Assembly (NCBI GenBank): GCA_041554195.1
Contig: JBFFMJ010000018.1
Coordinates: forward strand, 1 to 36,870
Source of the DNA: JAPHSX01 sp041554195
Lineage (GTDB): Bacteria; Pseudomonadota; Gammaproteobacteria; Thiohalomonadales; Thiohalomonadaceae
Direction: 5' to 3'
Length of the DNA stretch: 36,870 bases
Part shown: in pieces, positions 7,326 through 15,001 of the stretch
Numbering within the stretch: position 1 is the first letter of the stretch
How the letters are laid out: every line of letters starts with the position of its first letter
The notes under the pieces: generated by a model
What the model was told of the DNA's origin: nothing
Database searches by the model: none
The model's input: only the letters and a program-made list of their open reading frames with translations
Program-made: the position numbers and the translations under genes

Positions 7326-8153
7326 CTACTGGGAGAACTCGTTATACAGTGCTCGGCCCTGTGCCTCATCCAATGCCCCCACCACACCGACCAGGCGGCG
7401 GGCCATCGCCTGATTACCTGACTTCCTGATCAGACGGGCGGCGGCCACGTAGGCCTCAACTGCCGCGGCCACATCAGACTGGGCAAGCAGCACATTGCCC
7501 ATCTCACCGTAGGCGTCATAGTTATCAGGCTGTAGCGCAATAAGTTGACGATAATAAGCAACGGCACCATCAAGATTGCCCTGCCACACTGCAGCACGGG
7601 CCTCGCGCCATGTGGATAATGAGGATGCGGCTGGTACGGTTGGGGTAACAGGTGCGTCCACTGTTGCTTGCGGTAGCGGCTCAGGGGCACCTTGCTCGAC
7701 AGTCGAAGTCACGACCACTTGTTCTGAAATTTTCTCGTCTTTCTCATTAACACCAAGCTGCGCTACGGCTGACTGCGACCCGACTAGCCCCTCGCCACTC
7801 ACGGCTGGTACCACATCCGCAACAGGCGCCTGGATGACGGGAACAACAGTCACTTCTGCCGGCACTACTGCGACAGCCTCCTCATCACCACTCACTTCGG
7901 CTACCGTCTCGCCCTGTGGTGCCGCTAGCGGTTCAGTAACATCCGGCTCTGCCGTCGTTATAGCGGACGTTTCAACCACTGCCTCTGAGCGTAGACGCTC
8001 AGCCAGCTCATCCACCTTAGCGACCAAAGCCGCGACCTCTAGCGACTCGGCGACCTCCTCAGAAAACAGCACCTCGCGATTCACATAGAGAGCGAAGATG
8101 ACAATGATTAAAAGCAGATAGACCGGATGAAACAGCCATTTCAAAACTCGCAC
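7326..8153 (-). CDS. Membrane-anchored TPR protein with Val/Ala/Pro-rich linker
   Basis: A 275-residue protein with an N-terminal membrane helix (about 9-24), a low-complexity linker rich in Val, Ala, Pro, Thr and Glu (30-180), and a C-terminal TPR-like helical domain (about 183-270) with the pattern W..A...G....A...Y..L....P. Such domains usually mediate protein contacts. The start is a GTG at 8151-8153; GGAGG ten bases upstream lies in the last codons of the parA-like gene, so the two are translationally coupled (3 bp apart). It is likely a membrane receptor or adaptor linking the ParA ATPase to its cargo, but this is inferred from layout only. Confidence 0.75.
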   Translation of the reverse strand: MRVLKWLFHPVYLLLIIVIFALYVNREVLFSEEVAESLEVAALVAKVDELAERLRSEAVVETSAITTAEPDVTEPLAAPQGETVAEVSGDEEAVAVVPAEVTVVPVIQAPVADVVPAVSGEGLVGSQSAVAQLGVNEKDEKISEQVVVTSTVEQGAPEPLPQATVDAPVTPTVPAASSLSTWREARAAVWQGNLDGAVAYYRQLIALQPDNYDAYGEMGNVLLAQSDVAAAVEAYVAAARLIRKSGNQAMARRLVGVVGALDEAQGRALYNEFSQ

Positions 8154-8156
8154 AGT

Positions 8157-8804
8157 TTACTTACCTCCCCGCTCACGAGTCTCAGGATAGAGAATCCCGG
8201 CAAACGCTTTAAACTCTTTCGATGCCTTACTCCATGGAACCAACTCGAACACCCCTACCCCCTCACTAAAAGAACGACGATAGGCGGTGCGCTGGTGCAA
8301 ACGGCTCTTAATCAAGGTAACGCCATCCAGGTCTTGCAGGGCTTCTTCAGCCTCGTCAGATTCACGAATCGAGTGGTGAGTATCGGCACGATTCACAAAG
8401 ACACAAACCTCAGGCGGATTGTCGGTACTCAAGCGGGAGATCATGCCCAGGAAACGTTGGGTCGACCAGATATCGGCCTGGCTCGGAGGAACCGGAATGA
8501 CGATGCGATCGGCTACCGATAGCGCCGATTTCATTGCCTCCATATCGGCAGTGCCCACATCGACTAGCACCTCACCACTCTTACTGGTCAGGTCATCCAC
8601 CAGATCCGCTCCACCATAGTGAAGACTGAACAACGGGGTGTAGCCCTCATCGCTACGCACCTCTGCCACATCAGTCAGTGTGCGCTGCGGGTCAAGGTCA
8701 AAGGCACTCACCCTTTCGCCATGCGTCGCGAGCCACACCGCCAGATTGAAAGCGACGGTACTCTTACCTGAGCCACCCTTTAGATTGCCGATTACCGTAA
8801 TCAT
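8157..8804 (-). CDS. ParA/MinD-type ATPase (small, McdA/VirC1-like)
   Basis: Deviant Walker A motif KGGSGKST at residues 9-16 with the signature lysine, DLDPQRT (switch region, typical of ParA), and a Walker B region LVDVGTAD. At 215 aa without an N-terminal DNA-binding domain it matches the small ParA class, which positions plasmids, carboxysomes, chemoreceptor clusters and conjugation machinery over the nucleoid or membrane. I start at the ATG ending at 8804, giving the standard MITVIGNLKGG beginning; a TTG at 8819 would add five residues. There is no ParB gene or parS-like repeat nearby, so chromosome segregation is unlikely. First of the four-gene set and 44 bp after the DUF4412-like gene. 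Confidence 0.88.
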   Translation of the reverse strand: MITVIGNLKGGSGKSTVAFNLAVWLATHGERVSAFDLDPQRTLTDVAEVRSDEGYTPLFSLHYGGADLVDDLTSKSGEVLVDVGTADMEAMKSALSVADRIVIPVPPSQADIWSTQRFLGMISRLSTDNPPEVCVFVNRADTHHSIRESDEAEEALQDLDGVTLIKSRLHQRTAYRRSFSEGVGVFELVPWSKASKEFKAFAGILYPETRERGGK

Positions 8805-8848
8805 ATTCGTATCACTCAACCCGTAAATAGAACGTCTACATCATCGCC

Positions 8849-9583
8849 TTAGCGAGCCGCTGCGTCCAGCCTCTGATAGCCTTGCGGCAACTCGAATAAG
8901 GTCTCTTTTTGTACCCCTAACAGGATGTTGCGTAACTCCCGAAATGAGCCATCTTTCGCCACTTGACGAATAGCAATATTCAACTGCGGGTCATACCACT
9001 GCTCATTCTCAACGACACTCTTTCCACTGTATTGCATGGCGCGCCAGCGCTCAACCCGACGATTATTGAGGCTCTCCTCTCCAATGAAGACCATTGCCAT
9101 CACCAGTTGTCCGGCCTCTACGATCTGAACTGGAAAACCGTGGCGTGAATCGTTCCACTGCAAGCGCTCCTGACCGTTGACCCGCAACAGCCACTTTCGG
9201 GCATTGCGTCCATTCAGACTCTCGTCCGCCAGCTGTCGGCACTCTGCCCCTTCTACTGCTTCACAGGGGTTACGATTTTTGGCACTGCCCGCGGAAATTT
9301 TAGGAACATTTCGCTGTTGATAGAGCTTGCGCCCCTCATCCAGAACCCAGGCCAGCCCCTTATTCGGGTCAATGATCTCGATCATCAACTGCCCGCTCTG
9401 CTTCATTTCGGTACGCACCCGACCTGCCCCGACATACATCTTGCCATGAACATTTTGCCCCTGTGCCGTGCCCTGAACGACCTCGGCGGAGAAGTCAGCA
9501 CCAAACCAGCCAGCCCTGACACTCATGGCTTGCAACAGCAGACAGGTACCCACTGAAATGAAGAGAATTTTAAATCTACGCAT
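8849..9583 (-). CDS. Exported DUF4412-like protein
   Basis: A 244-residue protein with a signal peptide (1-24, ending SVRA) and a beta-rich mature part. The patterns GKMYVGAGRVRTEM and IIDPNKGLAWVLDEGRKLY resemble DUF4412 proteins, which are related to the LolA/LolB-like fold that binds lipids or hydrophobic ligands. Two cysteines close together (in PCEAVEGAEC) could form a disulfide. I start at the ATG ending at 9583; an in-frame ATG at 9616 would place the start inside a perfect hairpin and add 11 residues before an obvious signal peptide. It is 46 bp downstream of the sulfur-globule gene. Function unknown; family call moderate. Confidence 0.7.
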   Translation of the reverse strand: MRRFKILFISVGTCLLLQAMSVRAGWFGADFSAEVVQGTAQGQNVHGKMYVGAGRVRTEMKQSGQLMIEIIDPNKGLAWVLDEGRKLYQQRNVPKISAGSAKNRNPCEAVEGAECRQLADESLNGRNARKWLLRVNGQERLQWNDSRHGFPVQIVEAGQLVMAMVFIGEESLNNRRVERWRAMQYSGKSVVENEQWYDPQLNIAIRQVAKDGSFRELRNILLGVQKETLFELPQGYQRLDAAAR

Positions 9584-9594
9584 AAATAAAGCTT

Positions 9595-9617
9595 GGTGAA
9601 GGGGCATCCCCTTCACC
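9595..9617 (-). terminator. Perfect intercistronic hairpin after the sulfur-globule gene
   Basis: Ten perfectly paired bases (9595-9604/9608-9617) with a 3-base loop, 12 bp after the globule-protein stop. No clear T-run follows on the minus strand (AAGCTTTATTT), so it may be a weak or attenuating terminator, or an mRNA-end stabiliser letting the globule gene be expressed far more than the genes downstream. Confidence 0.65.
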
Positions 9618-9629
9618 TCACTATCAACC

Positions 9630-10103
9630 TTAGTTATTGCCAGCAGGCGGAGCTACCGGAGCGGGAGCAGGACCGTAGGGACCATAGGCAGGTGCCCCCC
9701 AACCAGGACCAGGACCATAACCAGAACCATAACCACCACCGTTATAGGGATTGCCATAACCACCGTTATTGCCGTTATAGCCATTGCTACCGTTATAACC
9801 ATTATAACCGCCGCCATTCCAGCCATTGTTACCGGAACCGTAGCCATTGCCGTTACCGCGACCCTTGCCACTGAAGCTCATGCTGAAGTCACCGTCGCCC
9901 ATCATGTCGCCCATGCCGTTGCCCCAGCCATTGCCATTGCCATTGCCATTGCCGTTATTCCAGCCATTGCCATTGCCCCAGCCGTTATTATTCCCCCAAC
10001 CGTTGTTGTTGAAGGGACCCCACCATGCTTGAGCGGTAGACATGGTCAGTACAGTAGCACCAGCCAGTGCAGCGGCAGCTACAACCTTTGCAAACTTATT
10101 CAT
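9630..10103 (-). CDS. Sulfur-globule-type Gly/Asn-rich exported protein
   Basis: A 157-residue precursor with a signal peptide (1-26, ending STAQA) and a mature part that begins WWGPFNNNGWGN and is dominated by Gly, Asn, Tyr, Trp and Pro. The first half is Asn-Gly repeats, the second Gly-Tyr and Gly-Pro-Tyr. This matches the structural envelope proteins (SgpA/SgpB type) that coat periplasmic sulfur globules in purple and other sulfur-oxidising gammaproteobacteria. I start at the ATG ending at 10103, which has CAGGAG 8 bases upstream; the open frame extends further but without signal-peptide sense. The hairpin after the stop suggests high, separately tuned expression. The family call rests on composition, signal peptide and the WWGPF start, not on alignment. 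Confidence 0.75.
   Translation of the reverse strand: MNKFAKVVAAAALAGATVLTMSTAQAWWGPFNNNGWGNNNGWGNGNGWNNGNGNGNGNGWGNGMGDMMGDGDFSMSFSGKGRGNGNGYGSGNNGWNGGGYNGYNGSNGYNGNNGGYGNPYNGGGYGSGYGPGPGWGAPAYGPYGPAPAPVAPPAGNN
9928..9957. repeat. Hexanucleotide microsatellite in the globule gene
   Basis: CCATTG is repeated four times, with a diverged CCGTTA fifth unit, encoding Asn-Gly dipeptides. Further imperfect copies lie on both sides. Slippage would change the protein by two residues per unit without a frameshift. Confidence 0.8.
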
Positions 10104-10189
10104 AATTATTACTCCTGCGTTTTGGGGAAGAGTTATCGCGTATCGCCCCCGCCTCCCCGGCCACGAACGATACCGTAAAAAAAGATTAT

Positions 10190-10711
10190 TTAGCGCCACA
10201 TATCAGACCAGAGAATCCCCCTATCCGGTTGCAGCGTGTCATAAGGGTCGTTCCAGTAATTTCCATAATTGGGGTTCAGCCCACCATCCCATGGGGCAAG
10301 CCCAGGCATGGGAAGATAAGACTGGGTTGAGTAGCCAGGAGCTACCCCAGGGTTGTAAGGGTAACCTGGCATAGGCGCATAGGGTTGCATTGCAGGATAG
10401 CCCGGCACACCACCATAAGGGGTGACACCAGAGGCCCGGCTCGATGGGTCTTCAACTCCACGTTGTCGATAACGTGGTGGCTCATCAGTGCCATTGTCAC
10501 CACTGTTAGACCAGGGGTTATAGCGACCAAGATAACCACTCCTGCGTCCCGTTTCAGGTGCCGTGAACGCCGGCTTATCGACCCTGCCCCAGGGACGGCC
10601 CTGCGCCGAATCAGCGTAGGACACTTCAGGGTAAAGGGCGAATACCAACGGTAGCAGCAGAGAAAACAGGCTGAGAGAAAAAATATAACGGAAGGTTGGC
10701 ATGCCTGGCAT
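10190..10711 (-). CDS. Small exported Pro/Gly/Tyr-rich protein, function unknown
   Basis: A 173-residue protein with a signal peptide (about 1-33, ending SYA) and a mature part rich in Pro, Gly, Tyr and Asn with repeats of the type P-G-Y-P and M-P-G. No catalytic motif is visible. Composition is similar in spirit to the globule protein 86 bp downstream, so it may be another envelope or matrix component. The preceding gene ends only 9 bp upstream, so the two are cotranscribed. The start could also be Met4 (10702); the site AGGA is unusually close to Met1. Confidence 0.7.
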   Translation of the reverse strand: MPGMPTFRYIFSLSLFSLLLPLVFALYPEVSYADSAQGRPWGRVDKPAFTAPETGRRSGYLGRYNPWSNSGDNGTDEPPRYRQRGVEDPSSRASGVTPYGGVPGYPAMQPYAPMPGYPYNPGVAPGYSTQSYLPMPGLAPWDGGLNPNYGNYWNDPYDTLQPDRGILWSDMWR

Positions 10712-10720
10712 CGTCCTGAC

Positions 10721-11017
10721 TTAACGTCCCATCGGTCCGCGCCACCAGGGAGGGGGCGTGGGCAGCTGGTTTGACGGCGGCATATAGTGCATCGGCAACG
10801 CAGGCATATTGCCGAAGACAGGCATGCGGTTATTGCCACGCGGAGCGACACTACTTGTCTCAAGCTGTGGTCGTGAACTGATATAGGGCCCTGGTGGTGG
10901 TGGCAAAGGCATAGCACCCTCGTTCCCACCCAGTACCTGGGCACTCACAGAGAGTGGCAGCATGATGCCTGCACAGAGCAACATCCGCAGAGTAGTCGTA
11001 GAACGTAACATCATCAT
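10721..11017 (-). CDS. Small exported proline-rich protein, function unknown
   Basis: A 98-residue protein with a signal peptide (about 1-26, ending LSVSA) and a Pro-rich mature region containing PLPPPPGPY and ending PPPWWRGPMGR. Three consecutive ATG codons (11017, 11014, 11011) follow a GGGAG site; the spacing favours the second or third. It starts about 11 bp after the RND permease stop. Not a recognised family. The aromatic/proline ending and exported nature suggest a structural or envelope role together with its neighbour. Confidence 0.65.
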   Translation of the reverse strand: MMMLRSTTTLRMLLCAGIMLPLSVSAQVLGGNEGAMPLPPPPGPYISSRPQLETSSVAPRGNNRMPVFGNMPALPMHYMPPSNQLPTPPPWWRGPMGR

Positions 11018-11027
11018 CACTCCCGGC

Positions 11028-14000
11028 TTAAAGATTGAAGTCATCATCGAAATTCTTCAGACGAATGCCACGACGATTTTTACTCTCCTTGGTACCTCGC
11101 CCTTCCTTGATGGCAACACTCTTCTTCACTGCAGGTGCAGCCTTCTTAACCGGCGTCTTCTTCAGCGCGATCTTCTTTTTGGTCACACTCTTTTTCTTAA
11201 TCGTACTCTTTACAGTCGACTGATTCATCGCCCTTTTCTTTACGGTAGCCACCTTCTTTGATGCCACCGGCTTCTTCACTGTCGTCTTGGCAACAGGCTT
11301 ACTTTCCTGAGTCCGGCTCTCAACAGCCACTTCCGGCTCTACCTTTGGTTCTGCCTTCGCCTCGACCTCTGGCTCAGCCTTCGCCTTGATTGCTGGTTCG
11401 GTCCTGGTTTCAACGGGTGTTGCTGCTGGGGGGGGCGCTGGGGCCGCTGGGGCCGGTGCTGCAGCGGGCGCCGTTGCGGTAACGGCCTTACGGCTTTGCC
11501 ACATCTCGATAAGACCGAACAAGGCCCCCATAGCCAGCGTCCAAAGCTTGAACGTCAGTGACTTCAGCATCATCGTGAAGAGTCGCCACATGCCGATCAC
11601 GACATCGCCAATGGCAAGACCACCGCCCTGTTTAACCGGCGTTACCTCTTCAGCTATCTCACAACTTTCGCCATTTGCACCCGGCGGGCAAAACACCGTG
11701 CGGGCACTGATGCAGCCCAGCGGGATCACGATCAGAGTCAGCATGGTAGAGACCAACACACCGAACAGCAGTGAAATCGCCATTCCCTGGAAGATCGGGT
11801 CGAAGAGAATGACGCAGGAGCCCATCACCAAGGCCCAGGCGGTGATCATGATAGGACGGGTACGGGTTTTACACGAGATAATAACCGCCTCGCGCACATC
11901 CACCCCCTGCTTCACCTGCGTAATGGTGAAGTCGACCAGTAGAATGGAGTTGCGCACGATGATACCGGCCAGGGCAATAAAGCCGATCATAGAGGTCGCG
12001 GTAAATTCCGCCCCCAACAGCCAGTGACCGGGAATAATACCGATCAGGGTCAACGGAATGGGGGCCATAATCACGGCCGGCACCACAAAGTTGCCAAACT
12101 CCCATACCACCAGAATGTAGATCAGGATCAGGGCCACAGCGAAGGCGGCACCCATATCGCGGAAGGTCTCGTAGGTCACGGTCCACTCGCCGGTCCATTC
12201 AAAGGCGGAGTGACCGTTATCCTCCGGTGCGCCGAGCATTTCACCCGATAGCACTACACCATCGGGCGTAGTGTAATCCTTAAGCAGGTCTTCGACCGCA
12301 AACATACCGTAGATGGGGGCCGCCAGCTCACCGACCGCCTCGCCTACCACGTATTCAACAGGGCGCAGATCCTTGTGGTAGATCACCGGGTCCTGTGGCA
12401 CCTCGCGGAAGCGGCCCAGCTCGGCCAGCGGCACGGTAGAACCGTCGGCTGCGGGGATCGGCAGATCACCCAGACGGGTGGTCTGAGCACGAATTTCGAA
12501 CGGTACCTGGAGGACGATATAGGTAGGATCCAGTACCGTACCCTGCTTAACGTCACCGAGCTTATAGCCGCCCATCGCCATCGAGAGGTTGCGGTTGATG
12601 GTATCCACCGAGATACCGCGACGAACGGCCTTCTCGGTATCGACCTCGAAACGCCAGGTGTTGTAGGGCTGCTGCATGTAGTTATCGACATCGGCCACAC
12701 CCTCGGCCTGCTCGAACAGCTCGGTCATCTTGGCAGCGACTTCGCGACGGGTCTCGGCATCGGGGCCGTAGATCTCAGCGACCATCGCCTGCAGTACCGG
12801 CGGGCCTGGGGGCATCTCGACAATAGTAATCTTCGCGCCAGCCTCTTGAGCAATCGGCGTCAGCAGTTCACGCGCCGCAACGGCAATCTCATGGCTACTG
12901 CGCTTGCGATCGCCCTTGTCCAGCAGCTGTACATGCACCTCCCCCTGCCAGGGATCCTGACGCAGGTAGTAGTGGCGCACCATACCGTTAAAGTCGAAGG
13001 GTTGCGCGGTGCCACTATAGCTTTGCAGTGCGGTCACCTCGGGGAAATCACGCAACACCTCGGCCATACGGTGGGTCAAATTAGCCGTCTGAGGGAGCGC
13101 CGTTCCTTCTGGCATATCAACGGTAATGCTGAACTCCGGCTTGTTATCCAGCGGCAACATCTTCACCGTCACCCAGTGGGTGTAGAAGAAAAAACAGGAG
13201 GCGAAGAAGGCCACAAAAATCAGACCGAGGGTAATGAAACCACGCTTACGGTCGTTGACGATGGGGGTAATGATGCGGCGAAAACGCCTCTCCAGACGCT
13301 CGTTGGCGGCGTGCTCCTTGGCCTCCTGTTTTTTCAAATATTCCATGGAGGGACGCAGGCGCATCACCAGCCATGGGGTAAAGGCGAAGGCGGCGATCAG
13401 TGAGAAGAACATAGCCACCGAACCGAGGGTCGGGATCGGGGCCATATACGGCCCCATCATACCGCTAACAAAGCCCATCGGTAGCAGCGCGGCAATAACG
13501 GTAAAGGTGGCAAGGATGGTGGGATTACCCACCTCACGTACCGCATCGACGGCGGTAGCGGTATCCATTTCGCCCTTCTCCAGCCAGCGCCGGTAGATAT
13601 TTTCCACCACCACTATGGCGTCATCAACCAGAATACCGATGGAGAAGATGAGGGCGAACAGGCTCACCCGGTCGATGGTCAGACCGAGCACCCAGGCCGA
13701 GAATACGGTGATCAGAATCACCACCGGAATCACCAGCAGCACCACCATGGCGGGGCGCCGTCCAAGGAAAAAGAGCACCAGAATGCCTACCGCTGCGGTA
13801 GCGATGAAGAGCTTTTTGATAAGGTCGTTGACCTTGTCATTGGCGGTCTGACCGTAGTTGCGGGTGACATCGACCTGTACATTGTCCGGTATCAGCCGAC
13901 CACGCAGGCTCTCAACTTTTTCAATAATGGCATTGGCAACCGAGACACCGTTACTCCCCTCTTTCTTCGAGAGGGCCACTGTCACCGCCGGTACACCGTT

Positions 14001-14924
14001 GGCATTGCCCTCACCGGCGTAGGCCGGACCGGTGTAATACTGCACAATCCTGCTGGCCTCTTCCGGCCCCTGGAAGACCCGCGCCACATCGCGCACATAG
14101 ACAGGTGTACCCTGCTGGGTGGTCACCACCAGGCGCCCCACATCATCGGCACTGGTAAGGAAGGCACCGGAATTAACGGTGAAATACTGGTTGCCGCTCT
14201 CCACACTACCGGCCATCGTCTCGGCGTTGGCGGTACGAATGGTGTTGGCGACCTGGTCCAGGGAGACTCCGAAACCGGAGAGGCGCTCAGGCAACACCTC
14301 GACCCTGACCTGCTCGCTACGGCCACCAACGATAAAGCCCTGACCGGTATTCGGGATCTGTTTCAGATTTTGCAGCAGATCCAGCGAAAGGGTACGTAAC
14401 ACGCCGTCGTCAACAGTATCGGACCAGAGCGTCAGGGTCACCACCGGCACATCATCGATACCCTTGGGTTTAACCAGCGGCATCGCTACGCCCGGCGGCA
14501 TAATATCCAGATTGGACTGTATCTTATCGTGAACCTTTACGATGGAAGGCCCCAACTGTTCGCCAACAATAAACTGTACGGTCACCATGCCCTGAGCATG
14601 TCGTGAAGCGGAATAGACGTGTTTAACACCGGGAATTTCGCTCATGATCCGCTCCAGCGGATCGATGGCAAGACTGGCTACCTGTTCAGAAGACGCCCCA
14701 GGGTAACTGATGAGAATATCGACCATCGGCACCGAGATCTGCGGGTCTTCCTGGCGCGGCGTAAACACCAGCCCCAATACACCCATCGCCAGCATCGCAA
14801 AAAACAACAGAGGTGAGAGTGGCGAATGAATAAAGGCCTCCGCCACACGTCCGGCCAGTCCCAGCGCCTTCGGCTCTTCCGCAACGCCATCCTGTTTCAG
14901 GGTTTTATCGTCTTGATCTGTCAT
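11028..14924 (-). CDS. RND efflux permease with a long Lys/Ala/Pro-rich C-terminal tail
   Basis: Inner-membrane proton-driven transporter of the AcrB/MexF superfamily (HAE1-like). It begins with an N-terminal helix (LLFFAMLAMGVLGLVF), has the large periplasmic loops after helices 1 and 7, and the central helix pair with SIGILVDDAIVVVENIYRR carrying the proton-relay acidic residues. Normal members are about 1030-1060 aa; this one is 1298. After the last helix of the core come a further hydrophobic stretch (about 1100-1143), then some 150 residues of Ala-Pro, Lys-Glu-Pro and finally Lys-rich sequence (KKPVASKKVATVKKR and similar) ending in acidic NFDDDFNL. It follows its membrane-fusion partner by 77 bp. 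Substrate unknown; no outer-membrane channel gene is present. Confidence 0.93.
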   Translation of the reverse strand: MTDQDDKTLKQDGVAEEPKALGLAGRVAEAFIHSPLSPLLFFAMLAMGVLGLVFTPRQEDPQISVPMVDILISYPGASSEQVASLAIDPLERIMSEIPGVKHVYSASRHAQGMVTVQFIVGEQLGPSIVKVHDKIQSNLDIMPPGVAMPLVKPKGIDDVPVVTLTLWSDTVDDGVLRTLSLDLLQNLKQIPNTGQGFIVGGRSEQVRVEVLPERLSGFGVSLDQVANTIRTANAETMAGSVESGNQYFTVNSGAFLTSADDVGRLVVTTQQGTPVYVRDVARVFQGPEEASRIVQYYTGPAYAGEGNANGVPAVTVALSKKEGSNGVSVANAIIEKVESLRGRLIPDNVQVDVTRNYGQTANDKVNDLIKKLFIATAAVGILVLFFLGRRPAMVVLLVIPVVILITVFSAWVLGLTIDRVSLFALIFSIGILVDDAIVVVENIYRRWLEKGEMDTATAVDAVREVGNPTILATFTVIAALLPMGFVSGMMGPYMAPIPTLGSVAMFFSLIAAFAFTPWLVMRLRPSMEYLKKQEAKEHAANERLERRFRRIITPIVNDRKRGFITLGLIFVAFFASCFFFYTHWVTVKMLPLDNKPEFSITVDMPEGTALPQTANLTHRMAEVLRDFPEVTALQSYSGTAQPFDFNGMVRHYYLRQDPWQGEVHVQLLDKGDRKRSSHEIAVAARELLTPIAQEAGAKITIVEMPPGPPVLQAMVAEIYGPDAETRREVAAKMTELFEQAEGVADVDNYMQQPYNTWRFEVDTEKAVRRGISVDTINRNLSMAMGGYKLGDVKQGTVLDPTYIVLQVPFEIRAQTTRLGDLPIPAADGSTVPLAELGRFREVPQDPVIYHKDLRPVEYVVGEAVGELAAPIYGMFAVEDLLKDYTTPDGVVLSGEMLGAPEDNGHSAFEWTGEWTVTYETFRDMGAAFAVALILIYILVVWEFGNFVVPAVIMAPIPLTLIGIIPGHWLLGAEFTATSMIGFIALAGIIVRNSILLVDFTITQVKQGVDVREAVIISCKTRTRPIMITAWALVMGSCVILFDPIFQGMAISLLFGVLVSTMLTLIVIPLGCISARTVFCPPGANGESCEIAEEVTPVKQGGGLAIGDVVIGMWRLFTMMLKSLTFKLWTLAMGALFGLIEMWQSRKAVTATAPAAAPAPAAPAPPPAATPVETRTEPAIKAKAEPEVEAKAEPKVEPEVAVESRTQESKPVAKTTVKKPVASKKVATVKKRAMNQSTVKSTIKKKSVTKKKIALKKTPVKKAAPAVKKSVAIKEGRGTKESKNRRGIRLKNFDDDFNL

Positions 14925-15001
14925 AATTATTGTTCTGTCATCAGGTTAACACTCGTCGGATCCACTTGCCGAACTCATCTCGGCACCTCGCCAACAAGGT
15001 G

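Noticed and set aside
8157..8804. Chromosome or plasmid partition locus
   Set aside because: No ParB gene or parS-like iterons adjoin it, and its partners are membrane proteins and a dynamin.
9583..9616. Upstream ATG (9616) for the DUF4412-like protein
   Set aside because: It falls in the arm of a perfect hairpin and adds residues in front of a complete signal peptide.
9593..10032. Plus-strand frames rich in His/Asn/Tyr or Pro/Leu
   Set aside because: These are antisense shadows of the Asn-Gly repeats of the globule gene.
12375..13403. 342-codon open frame antisense to the RND permease
   Set aside because: It mirrors conserved transporter codons, has a His/Arg/Leu-rich shadow composition, no binding site and no family resemblance.
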